A stretch of DNA of 64,000 nucleotides from Lewinellaceae bacterium (GCA_016710765.1 JADJUJ010000011.1:1-64000), one strand, 5' to 3'. Numbered from the stretch's first letter, positions 1 through 9,171 are shown. A program made the numbers and translations. Notes: generated by a model not told the origin, from the letters alone.

Positions 1-8
1 TACTCCCT

Positions 9-341
9 TCACGCCCGATTCTGAAGCGATGTGGAGGTGGCGTTTCCATCCCAGAGTGGAAAACGGCTGACCTGAAACGCCAGCGTCTCATCCTTTGTCC
101 GAACTGGAAATGCCAATCGGAAACTCCGCTTTGCGAAGCACTGAAGTCGTGGATCATGTCCAGCGGAGCCTCAAAACTGGGTAAGTAACATTTTGCCGAA
201 CTGCCCGGGCGCGCCGAAATTCAGTGAGTTGGGGAATTCCCGGAGTTCACCGACAGTAGGCGCCAGAGCGGGAGAAATCGACGGCCTGTCCGAAAAAATC
301 TGGGGTATGAAAAAGGAGGAGTGCGTAAATAGACCTTTCAT
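9..341 (-). CDS. Hypothetical small ORF, apparently frameshifted
   Basis: Read on the minus strand from an ATG at 339-341, one frame stays open for about 56 codons (starting MKGLFTHSSFFIPQIF) to a stop near 175. The next frame then continues as SFEAPLDMIHDFSASQSGVS, and a third gives KDETLAFQVSRFPLWDG to a stop at 9-11. The pieces join into one protein of about 110 residues with two indels, like the neighbouring genes. I recognise no family, and the last frame also stays open to the window edge, so the true 3' end is uncertain. It could be chance. Confidence 0.3.
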
Positions 342-644
342 ACCGATTTTTTCAATTTATGGTTAGAAACAGAATGTTGCTAACTATTCCATCAGCCTTG
401 ATTCTTGGGTACAACGCACGGAAATTTCCCGGCTAGGAATGGGAGAAATCCAGACGATTTGCTATCGAAAACCTGCTGAAAACCACTTGCCGGACAGGCA
501 AGACAATAGTTCCTGACAGGCATTTCATAATTCACGTTAAATTATGGAAATGTCCCGGAATAATTTGGAAAACATGTGGTTTAAAAAATTTGGCCGTCAA
601 TTGATCGGCCCTCCAATACAATGCCTCCTTAATTGATGGTGTGA
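342..644. other. AT-rich intergenic stretch, nothing recognised
   Basis: About 300 bases between the stop of the flavin reductase and the start of the small minus-strand ORF. It contains a short hairpin (CTTGCC, 5-base loop, GGCAAG, around 487-503) and a T/A-rich stretch at 530-600. I see no protein-like frame and no tRNA or rRNA similarity. Confidence 0.5.
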
Positions 645-1530
645 CTATGACAATACACTCAGTACCGCCAAGGCTGCACCCAGTTCAACTTCATCGGCGT
701 CCAGTGCGGTTTTTGCATACTCCTGCAAGGCCAAAGCAGCATCGGCTCCGCCCAAAATATCATGTACCCTGCCATTGTCTTGCAAGTAGGCCATGGCAGC
801 CTCCCTGCTGGGGAGTTGTTCCAGCGCGGCTAACTGCGCAAGATTATTGCCCGTCAAAATGTCGGAGTGTCGGAGGCTCGCTGGCAGACCGTCGAAACCT
901 ATGCCAAACTGGGTGACCTTTTGAACAATTTCACACACTGCTTTTCCACTGGCACGAGCGTAATAAAAGCGGCCCATACGGCCCATTAAATCGATTTTAT
1001 GGGGATCGATCCGGCCAGAACTGACAATACCGATTCGCTGATGTGCATCAGCAGGATACGGCAAATGATCAGGTTGCCAGCGCCACCATCGTCGCCAAGG
1101 GGCAGGATTTGCTCCACCTTGCATTCCATTTGTACTGGACTTTCCGCCACGCGAAAGGGCGTATTAACTCAGAGGCAAGGGGCGTAAAGCCGGCTTTCTC
1201 AAACTCGCTGATATCCGCGCCGTATTCAACACTGGCAAGGGCCATCTGTCGGACAATATCATAAGGCACTACATTGATGACGACTTCACCGGTGTCCTGA
1301 ACATTTTTCAGGGTATCCTTGGTGGTGTTGTTGGCCACACGCCGGTTGGCAGAAAAAATCAGGATGGGCGGGTTGCTGCTGAAAGCATTGAAGAAACTAT
1401 AAGGGGCCAGGTTCAGTACGCCATCGCTGCTGATGGTGCTGGCAAAGGCGATAGGGCGTGGCGCCACGGCACCTAAAATATATTGGTGTAAATCAGCGGT
1501 GGGTATCTTGGTGGGGTCGATTCGCAACAT
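645..1530 (-). CDS. Flavin reductase family protein (FMN-binding split barrel), frameshifted
   Basis: Product resembles the DIM6/NTAB flavin-reductase-like FMN-binding proteins. The N-terminal part (1530 to about 1170) reads MLRIDPTKIPTADLHQYILG and APRPIAFASTISSDGVLNLA, typical of the split-barrel start. The C-terminal part (about 1020 to 645) contains GRIDPHKIDLMGRMG, also family-typical. Two single-base losses separate them, near 1167 (CCTTTCGC should be CCTTTTCGC) and near 1018. The repaired protein is about 295 residues. The substrate cannot be told from sequence. A CAAAGGTA box (TACCTTTG on this strand) lies at 1611-1618, about 80 bases upstream of the start, and could be its -7 element. 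Confidence 0.75.
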
Positions 1531-1672
1531 GTTGGATGCTATTTTTGTTAAATATTGGTCAGTAGCATGGCATTAGGTATGAAAAAGTATGGCCATGCCA
1601 ATTCATAATGCAAAGGTAAACTTCCATTGCCGATATTCGCGCCACAAACGACAATTCACAACAGCATACACC

Positions 1673-2258
1673 ATGACATCCAAACAAACGCAATGGGGCC
1701 TCGGTATTTTGGCCCTTCTTGTCATGTTTGCCTGGTACCAGTACCGCAAACCCAATTTTAGTGCCGGTGAACCCTTGCCGGTTTTTTCAGCCCTTTCCAT
1801 GAATGGCGACAGTATTCGCAGCACCGATTTTCGCGGCAAATACGTTCTCGTGCAGTTTTGGGGAGTTGGTGCGGCCCCTGCCGGGCGGAAAACCCGCAAC
1901 TCGTTGGCCTGTACCAAAAGTTTCAGCCCAAAGGATTCGATATCCTCAGCATCGGCATTGAAACCAATGAGGCCCGCTGGAAAAATGCCATTGAACGGGA
2001 TGGTATGATTGGCCCAACCACACGGCCGATTTTAAACGGTTTGATGGCCAACTGGCCACGCTTTTCAATGTGAAGTCCATCCCATCCACCTTTCTGGTCA
2101 ACCCACAGGCAAACATCATCGCCGTCAACGCCCAACCGGCTGAAATTCAGCAGATATTGTCACAGAATTTGGGTGTTCACTGCCAAATTGACACCAATAT
2201 AACAGGGGGCATAAAAATTGTGGGTGCAATTCACCAGAACCTAACCTTATGGCATTAA
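1673..2258 (+). CDS. TlpA/ResA-like thioredoxin-fold protein, frameshifted
   Basis: Begins MTSKQTQWGLGILALLVMF, an N-terminal membrane anchor or signal, followed by an AhpC-TSA/TlpA-type domain: GEPLPVFSALSMNG, FRGKYVLVQFWG, then WCGPC in the next frame (the CxxC redox site, near 1868). The later segment IPSTFLVNPQANIIA has the cis-Pro loop of thioredoxins. Two single-base losses break it: an A missing near 1864 (GGGAGTTGG for GGGAAGTTGG) and a C missing near 2013. Likely a periplasmic membrane-tethered disulfide reductase. The last about 30 residues look unusual and may be extended by another indel. It precedes grpE with a short gap. Confidence 0.75.
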
Positions 2259-2284
2259 GAAACCCATTTAAAAAGCATACTAAT

Positions 2285-2824
2285 ATGTCGGAGAAAGACA
2301 CCCATACATCCGAACAGGAATTGCAAGATCAGGAGATGGCAGCGCAAGAGGGCAATGATACCGGTAGTGAGGAGCACCATGATGCTTCTACCGCAGCACT
2401 TGATACGCTGAAAAAACAACTGGAAGAAGCAAAAAACAAGTATCTCTATCTGCTTTCAGACTTTGAGAACTATAAAAGAAATGCAGCCCGCGACCGGACT
2501 GACCTTATTCAAACGGCAGGTCGCGACATCATGACCAGTCTGTTGGATGTGCTGGATGATTTCGATCGGGCGGTGAAAAACAATGCTATGCCGGATGGTA
2601 TCGGGTTAATTCACCAGAAAATGGTAAATATCCTTCAAAGTAAGGGCCTCAAGGGCATTGGCACAAAGGCTGGCGACGCGTTTGATGCCGACGTTCAGGA
2701 AGCCGTTGCGGAAATTCCCGTGCCCGAGGAAGACGCCAAGGGCAAAATTGTGGATGTACTGGAACCTGGTTACATGCTGGGCGATAAGATTATCCGTTAC
2801 GCAAAAAGTAGTTGTAGGAAATAA
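2285..2824 (+). CDS. grpE: GrpE, nucleotide exchange factor of DnaK
   Basis: Product of about 179 residues. It has an acidic, disordered N-terminus, then the long dimerisation helix (TLKKQLEEAKNKYLYLLSDF, ENYKRNAARDR) and the C-terminal beta-domain (DVLEPGYMLGDKIIRYAK). GrpE releases ADP from DnaK in the cytoplasm. An upstream in-frame ATG at 2249 exists, but MSEKD at 2285 gives the usual GrpE start. The C-terminus ends SSCRK where the family has a VVVGK-like tail. The alternative frame reads exactly VVVG here, so two compensating indels (A-run near 2803, A-run near 2820) are likely. dnaJ follows 48 bases downstream. Confidence 0.93.
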   Translation: MSEKDTHTSEQELQDQEMAAQEGNDTGSEEHHDASTAALDTLKKQLEEAKNKYLYLLSDFENYKRNAARDRTDLIQTAGRDIMTSLLDVLDDFDRAVKNNAMPDGIGLIHQKMVNILQSKGLKGIGTKAGDAFDADVQEAVAEIPVPEEDAKGKIVDVLEPGYMLGDKIIRYAKSSCRK

Positions 2825-2872
2825 GCCGCATCCTACTGTGGCATGGAAAATTACCATTATTGAATTATTGAA

Positions 2873-4028
2873 ATGGCAAAACGCGATTATTACGTGGTGC
2901 TGGAGGTTTCTAAAACGGCCAGCGCCGATGACATAAAAAAGGCTTACCGCAAAAAGGCAATCGAGTTTCACCCGGACAAAAATCCGGGCGATAAAGCCGC
3001 CGAGGAGAAGTTTAAGGAGGCTGCAGAAGCTTATGAAGTGCTCAGCGATGCGGACAAAAAAGCGCGCTACGATCGTTTTGGCCATGCCGGTATGGAAGGC
3101 ATGGGCGGCGGTGGTGGCGGCTTTGACGGTATGTCGATGGACGATATCCTTCGCCGCTTTGGCTTTGACTCCGACGATATTTTCTCAGAGTTTTTGGCGG
3201 CGGCGGCCGCAGGGGCGGTGGCGCCCGCCGACCAAGAGGAGAGCGGGGTTCCAACCTGCGCATCAAGGTGAAGATGACCCTGGAGGAAATTGCCACGGGT
3301 GTCAATAAAAAATCAAGGTGCGTAAGCAAGTCAGTTGCAATACCTGCAACGGAAGTGGCGCCCGCGATGCCAGTTCGGTGGAAACCTGCGGCACCTGCCG
3401 TGGCGCCGGAACCGTCAACCGCATTACGCAAACCCCTTTGGTGTGATGCAAACGGCCCCCTTGCCCTACCTGTGGCGGCGCCGGACACACCATCAAGGCG
3501 CCCTGCAATGTTTGCAAAGGCGATGGCCGGGTATTTGGTGAAGAAACCATCGAAATGGATCTGCCTGCCGGCGTACATGAGGGTATTCAACTCTCCATGT
3601 CGGGCAAAGGCAATGCTGGCGCCAAAGGCGGGCCTGCCGGTGATCTGATCATTACCGTGGAAGAATTGCCACACGATGATTTTGCCCGAAATGGCAACGA
3701 CATTGTACACGAACTCTTCATCAGTATCGCCGATGCAGCCATGGGCGCGCAACTGGAGGTGCCAACCCTCGACGGAAGGGCCCGGATCAAATTGCCGCCA
3801 GGAACCCAATCAGGCAAAATCCTGCGGCTGCGAGAAAAAGGCCTGCCGGAACTCCAATCCTATAGAAAAGGCGACGAATTGATCCATGTCAACGTCTGGA
3901 CGCCTAAAAAACTCAACGACGAAGAGAAACGTTTGCTGGAAAAATTGCGGGAAATGCCCAATTTTCAACCCACTCCAGGCAAGGAAGACAAGTCCTTCTT
4001 TGAAAGGGTGAGAGAAATGTTTACCTAA
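2873..4028 (+). CDS. dnaJ: DnaJ (Hsp40) co-chaperone, multiply frameshifted
   Basis: The J domain is intact in the first frame: MAKRDYYVVLEVSKTASADD, then the HPD motif in EFHPDKNPGD. It is followed by a Gly-rich segment (GGGGGGFDGM). Downstream the reading frame changes at least three times (around 3195-3210, 3310 and 3470). The four zinc-finger CxxCxGxG units (CNTCNGSG, CGTCRGAG, CPTCGGAG, CNVCKGDG) can be recovered only by switching frames. The C-terminal peptide-binding domains (MDLPAGVHEGIQLSMSGKGN to VREMFT) are intact. Repaired length is about 385 residues, normal for DnaJ. Forms a grpE-dnaJ operon. The breaks lie in G, C and A runs, which suggests sequence error. Confidence 0.92.
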
Positions 4029-4055
4029 ATATTTTATTTTCAAAAGCAAGGCATT

Positions 4056-4063
4056 ACATTTGC
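4056..4063 (+). promoter_or_regulatory. Putative -7 element (TACATTTG) of tRNA-Leu
   Basis: TACATTTG matches the Bacteroidota sigma-A -7 consensus TAnnTTTG and ends 26 bases before the tRNA. I do not see a clear TTG at the -33 position (T-rich only). Confidence 0.45.
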
Positions 4064-4089
4064 ATCCGCTTTTAAAAAAAGCAACTCTT

Positions 4090-4173
4090 GGCCGCGTGGC
4101 GGAATTGGTAGACGCGCTACTTTGAGGGGGTAGTGTCCTTTCGGATGTGCTGGTTCGACTCCAGTCGCGGTCA
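4090..4173 (+). tRNA. tRNA-Leu (anticodon GAG)
   Basis: Cloverleaf drawn by hand. The acceptor GGCCGCG pairs with CGCGGTC (one G-U). The D-arm region is GCGGAATTGGTAGACGC. The anticodon stem CTACT/GGTAG encloses loop TTGAGGG, giving anticodon GAG for CTC/CTT leucine codons. A long type-II variable arm (TGTCCTTTCGGATGT) and T-arm GCTGG-TTCGACT-CCAGT follow. The discriminator base is A. The 3' CCA is not encoded. It lies between dnaJ and an AT-rich accessory islet. Confidence 0.95.
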
Positions 4174-4183
4174 CGTAAAAATA

Positions 4184-4219
4184 ACGAGTCATTCCTTTCG
4201 GGATGGCTCGTTTTGTTTT
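4184..4219 (+). terminator. Rho-independent terminator after tRNA-Leu
   Basis: An 11-bp stem (ACGAGTCATTC pairing with GGATGGCTCGT, with G-U pairs) is closed by a short loop and followed by TTTTGTTTT. It starts 10 bases after the tRNA. Confidence 0.75.
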
Positions 4220-4328
4220 GGGGGGGATAGGACCACAAGTCTCTTTTTCTTCGTTTTAATGCTCCGAACCCTGAGAATATAACAGTCTAGTTTGACCTCA
4301 TAAGCCATAATAAATTGATTTTAAAGGT

Positions 4329-4706
4329 TTATCGTTCGCTTGGATTATTAATTTCTAAGATATGAAATGACAAGGTCGCCATGTTTTCGACCTTGAAAGA
4401 CCGTACAATTATCTCCTTCCAAATTGGTTCAACCAGGCCAATGTCAGATTCCTTCTGATATTCTGCCATCCAGAGATCAAAGCCATGATCTTCCGCCTTC
4501 CGCTCCCACACATAATGGTTTACCACAACATACTGCCCATTCTTTCCCAGTCTGAAATAAAGGTCATCATCTTCAGAGTAGGTACCGCATTTATCAGTGG
4601 ATTTTGAAAAGCCATTTTCACTTAGAAAGAAAAGTACGTTGGCCAAGCGTTGTTTTTCTGCGGCATTAAAGCCTTTCTTTTTCATTGGATTATTGGTTTG
4701 AGACAA
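4329..4706 (-). CDS. Hypothetical protein, 125 aa
   Basis: Product starts MSQTNNPMKKKGFNAAEKQR (an internal Met at position 8 is an alternative start). It is soluble, mixed charge, with a central YFRLGKNGQYVVVNHYVWE segment, and has no signal peptide or membrane segment. I do not recognise a family. It sits alone in the AT-rich islet between tRNA-Leu and the insertion sequence, 63 bases from the IS end, and its composition fits an acquired gene. Confidence 0.55.
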   Translation of the reverse strand: MSQTNNPMKKKGFNAAEKQRLANVLFFLSENGFSKSTDKCGTYSEDDDLYFRLGKNGQYVVVNHYVWERKAEDHGFDLWMAEYQKESDIGLVEPIWKEIIVRSFKVENMATLSFHILEINNPSER

Positions 4707-4762
4707 ATAAACCTTAGGCTAACCAACTCCAAATTTAGTAAGCCCATAAAAATAATCCTCTA

Positions 4763-4768
4763 TTATAT
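4763..4768. repeat. Target-site duplication, left copy (TTATAT)
   Basis: TTATAT immediately left of the IS inverted repeat, identical to 6100-6105 immediately right of the IS. Confidence 0.75.
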
Positions 4769-6099
4769 CAATGGTTCGTATCAATTAGGCGGCAATTTTG
4801 CCGAGTTCATAGAGTGATTTATGGCATGATGATTTTTTGCTTGGTGTGGGTTGAGCCCATACGCTACAAAAAATCGATCAAGCATGAGTTCATTGAAATA
4901 TTGGGTTTTTATGTCAGCCATTGAAAATGGCCCTCTGAGGTTTTTTGGAACGTTGAGCCAGTGTAGCGCTTTTTTGATTGAAACAGCCGTCAAAGAAGCG
5001 TTGAAATGAAAATCCAGCGCCTCGGGTTGTCGACTCTGACAATGTTCCAATCCAGTGTGTTGCTTGGCATCCCTGAAGAGGAATTCCGATTGGAATCGGG
5101 CTTTATAGTATAACCACAGATCTGCTCCTGACAGGGTTTCAAGTGTGGAAGCATACAATTGGACACTTTGAATTGCTTCTTGTTCATCCTTATGTTGGAC
5201 GACAACTACTTTGGCCCATTGCTTCCTGGATTTGATCCACACACGTCCTTCATAAGCAACTCCATCTTGATCGTCGCAGGCACAAGGACTGAAGTGTTCA
5301 TCGCTAAGGTTGCGAACATCCAAGCGACCTGCGAACTTTTTATGTCGGCCGCGTCCTTGACGTTGGGCGCATAAATAGGGATAGAACATCACGGCCTCGT
5401 CGCGCACCCGAGTCATTAAATGCAGGTCACTTGCAAGCACTTTATCTACAAACGGTTTGCGGGAAAAGTAAGCATCTACTACTAGAAACTTACTGATTTT
5501 GAGCAACATATCAGCGTGGAGCCTTACAAGCGAACCGTAATATGCCAATAGAGATTCGTGCTGTTCAACCTCCTCTTTTAGGGTCTGTTGGGCAACTAAA
5601 TGCATCGCCGTATGGTTCACAACATCAACAACTGAAAATGCACCGATCTCCAAACCCCATTTGGCTTTACCGGCACAACCCGACCAATGCCAACCAACAT
5701 CAGGAGTGTGTTTGCCACTCTTGCTCAGATAACTGGGATCAAAACATTAAACCATTCCGCCGCTGTGGATTGCATGATCAAGTGATAGTTGAAGGTGGCC
5801 CAATCCATAGGGCGCCCAAAGTTCTTACGATAGGCCATCTCGCCTAAAATACCATAGCGTTCAGCGTTTAAGAATGTGTACCGACCTCGCATATTTAAAA
5901 ATAATCGGAACAGGTGCTTCAAAAAATCCTGTCGCCACTTGTTCATTCCTGACATCTTGCCTAATATTGCCGCTGTGAGTGTCTCTATGCTCATAAGGTA
6001 AAAGTTGGTTTTGTTTCGCAACACAAACTTAAACTTTTACCTTTTTTTATATATGAAAAACTGAACCGCTATCGCGGCTCAAAATGATACGAACCATTG
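4769..6099 (-). mobile_element. Complete insertion sequence, 1331 bp, DDE transposase
   Basis: Bounded by perfect 15-bp terminal inverted repeats: CAATGGTTCGTATCA at 4769-4783 and its exact reverse complement at 6085-6099. These are flanked by a 6-bp direct repeat TTATAT (4763-4768 and 6100-6105), the footprint of insertion. It carries one transposase gene on the minus strand whose TGA stop lies inside the left inverted repeat. Length and the D-D-E arrangement fit the IS4/IS5-type superfamily of DDE elements. I cannot assign the exact family. The clean ends and duplication suggest a recent insertion. Confidence 0.9.
4781..6024 (-). CDS. IS transposase, DDE superfamily, broken by one frameshift
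   Basis: Two reading frames join near 5735. The N-terminal part starts MLRNKTNFYLMSIETL (or MSIETL at 5994). The repaired junction reads EWFNVFDPSYLSKSGKHT, giving the first catalytic Asp. Then come WSGCAGKAKWGLEIG, VVDAYFSRKPF (second Asp) and FRDAKQHTGLEHCQSR (catalytic Glu region). The total is about 413 residues. The break is explained by one missing T in GTTTTGATCC. A programmed frameshift is possible for some IS families, but homopolymer errors are common in this part of the window. The stop codon overlaps the left inverted repeat. Confidence 0.85.
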
Positions 6100-6105
6100 T
6101 TATAT
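6100..6105. repeat. Target-site duplication, right copy (TTATAT)
   Basis: Direct repeat of 4763-4768, abutting the right inverted repeat of the insertion sequence. Confidence 0.75.
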
Positions 6106-6143
6106 GTTACTCTACAAATAATGGAGGATCAACCTTTGAAAAA

Positions 6144-6185
6144 GATTCAAATGTCTATTCAAAACATGGAATAGACACTTGAATC
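6144..6185. terminator. Bidirectional terminator hairpin
   Basis: A 17-bp stem (6144-6160 with 6169-6185, one mismatch) with an 8-base loop. On the minus strand it is followed by TTTTT and sits 47 bases after the lipoprotein stop, so it probably ends the lipoprotein transcript. On the plus strand it is followed by an A-T-rich tract. Confidence 0.65.
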
Positions 6186-6232
6186 AAAATTTTTGTTTTA
6201 CAACATCTACTAATACTACTTAGTTAAGCAGC

Positions 6233-6999
6233 CTAATTGTCAACTATCGTCGTAACAGCAATCTTTCCATTGGTCAGTTTGCCCATAAGTGCTCCATCCA
6301 TATGGCCATCTGGGTTGTGGTACAAGTTTCCCTGAAACTCAATCTCAGCGGTGTAGATGGTTTGCGTGTCTAATACCTCCTTATCGGCCTTGATTATTCG
6401 CAAATAGGCGTCGTCTGGCTGAGGGCCGAATCTTGAGCTTAACACCAACTTGTGGATTAGCCACGTGCCTGGCTGTGATACTTTGCGATCATAATTTAGC
6501 GTAAGCACAAGTTCGAAGGATGAACTATCTGATAACAGTTCATCTTGTAAAGGATAATCACCGACTAAAGCAAATCGATCCCATAATTCTTTCGCACTCA
6601 TGTGTTTTGAAACGGTCGGTGCCTTAATAGATAAAATATACGAATAATTATCATAGTAAGATTGGGCTGCAAAAAATGCAAGCGCTTCACCCAAGTACCC
6701 GTTATTGGACACACTACTATCTGTTGAATATCCAAGACTGGTTCCACCACTGACAAAGTAACTCATGTATTTAGATGTAACATCAGCCCGTCAATTTCAT
6801 TTGATAGGCATATTTCGTTGCCATCCAATAGTGCATACATGTAATCCTCATCTTGTATACCATTACAATCAAATTTCACACTGTCGATTATAGACTGAGT
6901 CCGCTCAGCACTTATCCAATAATCAATTGGTTCTTTTCGACAGGCTGTGATTAGTAATGACACAATTGATGCAAAAACTACCCTTATAAACCATTTCAT
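6233..6999 (-). CDS. Putative lipoprotein, unrecognised, probably frameshifted
   Basis: The first frame (6999-6763) encodes MKWFIRVVFASIVSLLITAC, a lipoprotein signal with the lipobox Cys at residue 20, then about 58 residues. It stops at 6763-6765 in ACATGAGT. The next frame (from 6766) continues for 177 residues (MSYFVSGGTSLGYSTDSS and onward) as a soluble domain. A single missing base near 6767 would fuse them into a protein of about 255 residues. Alternatively these are two genes overlapping at ATGA. I recognise no family. It lies 11 bases after the larger lipoprotein, so the two are probably co-transcribed. Confidence 0.6.
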
Positions 7000-7010
7000 A
7001 ATTTCAAAAT

Positions 7011-8446
7011 TTACTGAACGGTTACGTTAATTGTCTGATTGGCTGAAGCGCCAGTACAAGTATTTGTAAATGTAGCCTTTAAACTTCTGGCGCCCTGCAG
7101 CCACCAATGTACCTTGACCCAATAGTCTCCTTTATCTACGATCGAGCCTCCACTTTGTGGAAACTCCCATGCTAATGAATAATACTGGTATTGCTGGCTG
7201 GTTCCAACCCAATAAGTAACATCTGAACTTGTTGTAACAGTCGTAATTGGATCAATGAAACTCAAATCTGGGGGGAAAGCATTACTTACTGCCGCTGGAG
7301 AAAACTGGACTGCAAATGAATTTGGTAAGGTATTATTAGCACATGTGTAAGAATATGGTGTAATTATGACTGAAAATGCCGGGTTTACTGCATGAACATG
7401 ATGTTGCGTAAATTTATTTACCCCTGTAGTAATTGAATCCTGTAGAGCGCTGCATTTGAAGTTACGACCCAATGTGTATTCAAAATATTATGCCCTCCAT
7501 TCAATAATTGAACGGTATAATCATTGCAATCCGTATAATAAACAAAATAATCATTTGGCAGCGTACAATCTGGGTCCTGATCATCTAAAATCCCAAGCCA
7601 GGTTAGTAACGTTCCTGCTACACACCATGCGGCCCAAACCGCTAATCCTATAAATGCACCCGCTACAAATACGATAGTATAACTAACTGGGTGATTTGCA
7701 AATTGTGGAGCAATTTTTTCCCCAATAAATGCACCAATGACTGCACCAAGCAAAGCAACAGCAATGATTATATCAGGGTCGCAAGGCCCGTCCCTGTCCA
7801 TTGCTGCGCCAAATTCACTACTAGGCAAAGTGGGAAAACCATATGTTGACAAGCACCCATAAATCGTCTTGAAAAACTTTAAGACAATTAGCTTTTGCTC
7901 ATCTAATGAGCAAGTATCAATTTCTTGAGCAAGCAATATTTCTATTTCATGATCAACAAATTCATTGATTTGTTCTTCGGATGCATTGTTATTTTGAAGA
8001 ATACTTAACGCAGTGTTCTCAACCTTTATAAAATCTGCTACAGTTTCGGAGAAACTATGTTTTTGAATAAGAAAATCCAGCATCCGATCCATATTAATTT
8101 CTGGACCTGCGATTAATGCAGCATCTCTACCAATCTTCAAAAGATTATTATACTCAAATGAATCAATATTTGCGTAGGAATTTACCTGGTTATACCCCCA
8201 TCTTGAAGTTCTTTGCTCAGTTTGAAGTGCAAAAAAACCACTCAAAATATCATGCGTTGTCATGTCTAAAGTATCATATATAGACGTGCCTGTTCTGTCT
8301 CTTGCCATTAAACCTTTTACAGGGGCATCGTTTTGGAGTTCATGCTTGTTGCAGCCGATTACTCCAAAAACTAGAACTATTCCTAGGACAATAAAGGAAT
8401 AAAACAAGGGTGACGTTAGAAATTTGGGATGAAGGATCTGTTTCAT
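7011..8446 (-). CDS. Putative lipoprotein with glycine-zipper membrane segment, frameshifted
   Basis: Begins MKQILHPKFLTSPLFYSF with a lipobox ending GVIGC, then KHELQNDAPVKG. Residues about 45-215 are helical and polar. About 220-285 form two hydrophobic Gly-rich stretches (IAVALLGAVIGAFIGEKIA; AGAFIGLAVWAAWCVAG) with GxxxG-like spacing. The C-terminal about 170 residues are beta-rich with a PKD/Ig-like look, ending TGASANQTINVTVQ. A single indel near 7440 switches frame (NAAL then QDSITTG). Repaired length is about 478 residues. No family recognised. A Cys-anchored protein that also carries internal membrane-type helices is unusual. Confidence 0.6.
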
Positions 8447-8484
8447 AATGGAATATTTAGGTGGTTAACAATGAAGTCGTGTGA

Positions 8485-8586
8485 TTAAAACCTGTAATCC
8501 TCATCCATCCGCTTCACATGCTCCTCAAGTGACCGAGCATACAGGTCAGTAGTGTGTTTGGTCTTGACTGCCAGGCAGTCACTCAT
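8485..8586 (-). CDS. 33-residue ORF overlapping the upstream stop codon
   Basis: Starts at ATG 8584-8586 inside ATGAGTGA, where TGA is the stop of the preceding secreted-protein gene. It reads MSDCLAVKTKHTTDLYARSL and ends KRMDEDYRF. It is charged and probably helical. The overlap would allow translational coupling. It could equally be the C-terminus of a longer protein cut by an indel. No family recognised. Confidence 0.35.
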   Translation of the reverse strand: MSDCLAVKTKHTTDLYARSLEEHVKRMDEDYRF

Positions 8587-8940
8587 CTATATACACCTCC
8601 TTCCTCCGCATCAGAAAGTGCAGATACTGTATAGATGCCACCTTGGTCATCTCATCCTCGGTTACATAGGTGTGAACTAACTCCCATCCATGAGCACTCA
8701 TCAGTTGAGGCAATCAACTGGAGATTTAAACTTGATGCTCTTACCTTCTTTGTCGGAAATAATGTTGGGAACCTTGCCCCAACCGGTTGCCACTTCGCCA
8801 TAATCTACGGCCACTGTCGCTTTGCTGTTTGCACCACCGATCGGATATTTCACATCGGCGTACCGGTAAAACAGGGAATCTTGGCCTGGACAAATAGAGA
8901 CCAATGCCATGAAAATGGCAAGGAATAAAGCGCGTTTCAT
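8579..8940 (-). CDS. Small secreted protein, frameshifted
   Basis: Begins MKRALFLAIFMALVSICPGQ, a signal peptide, then DSLFYRYADVKYPIGGANSK and KFKSPVDCLN before a premature stop near 8701. The following frame reads MSAHGWELVHTYVTEDEM and LHFLMRRKEVYIDE to the stop at 8579-8581. That matches a pattern I know from short Bacteroidota secreted proteins (a conserved 'D.LN.M...GWE.V' motif followed by a short C-terminal strand). One missing base near 8703 repairs it to about 120 residues. Function unknown. Confidence 0.6.
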
Positions 8941-9140
8941 TTTTCTACTTTGGTTTATTGATGTTGATGGTTTGTCGGTTTTAATACCTCCTTCTTCCCC
9001 AACCCTTCGATATTCTTGTCCTAATGGTCATCCCAGCCTTAACTCATTTTGAATAACAAACGCCTTTCCAGCACATTCAACAATAGATTTCGTGCGTACT
9101 CAAGTAGGCAAATTTTAGTTCTAACCCAATATTGCTTTAG

Positions 9141-9171
9141 CAAATATAAGTTCCGAATTCAACAGTTGCAA
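9141..9171 (-). promoter_or_regulatory. Bacteroidota-type promoter (TTG-N20-TATATTTG)
   Basis: On the minus strand TTG (9171-9169), a 20-base spacer and TATATTTG (9148-9141) match the -33/-7 consensus. It would drive the small secreted protein starting at 8940, leaving a leader of about 195 bases in which I see nothing else. Confidence 0.5.

Noticed and set aside
39..81. Short inverted repeat GGCGTTTC/GAAACGCC
   Set aside because: Only 8 bp with a 27-base loop. Expected by chance in 64 kb.
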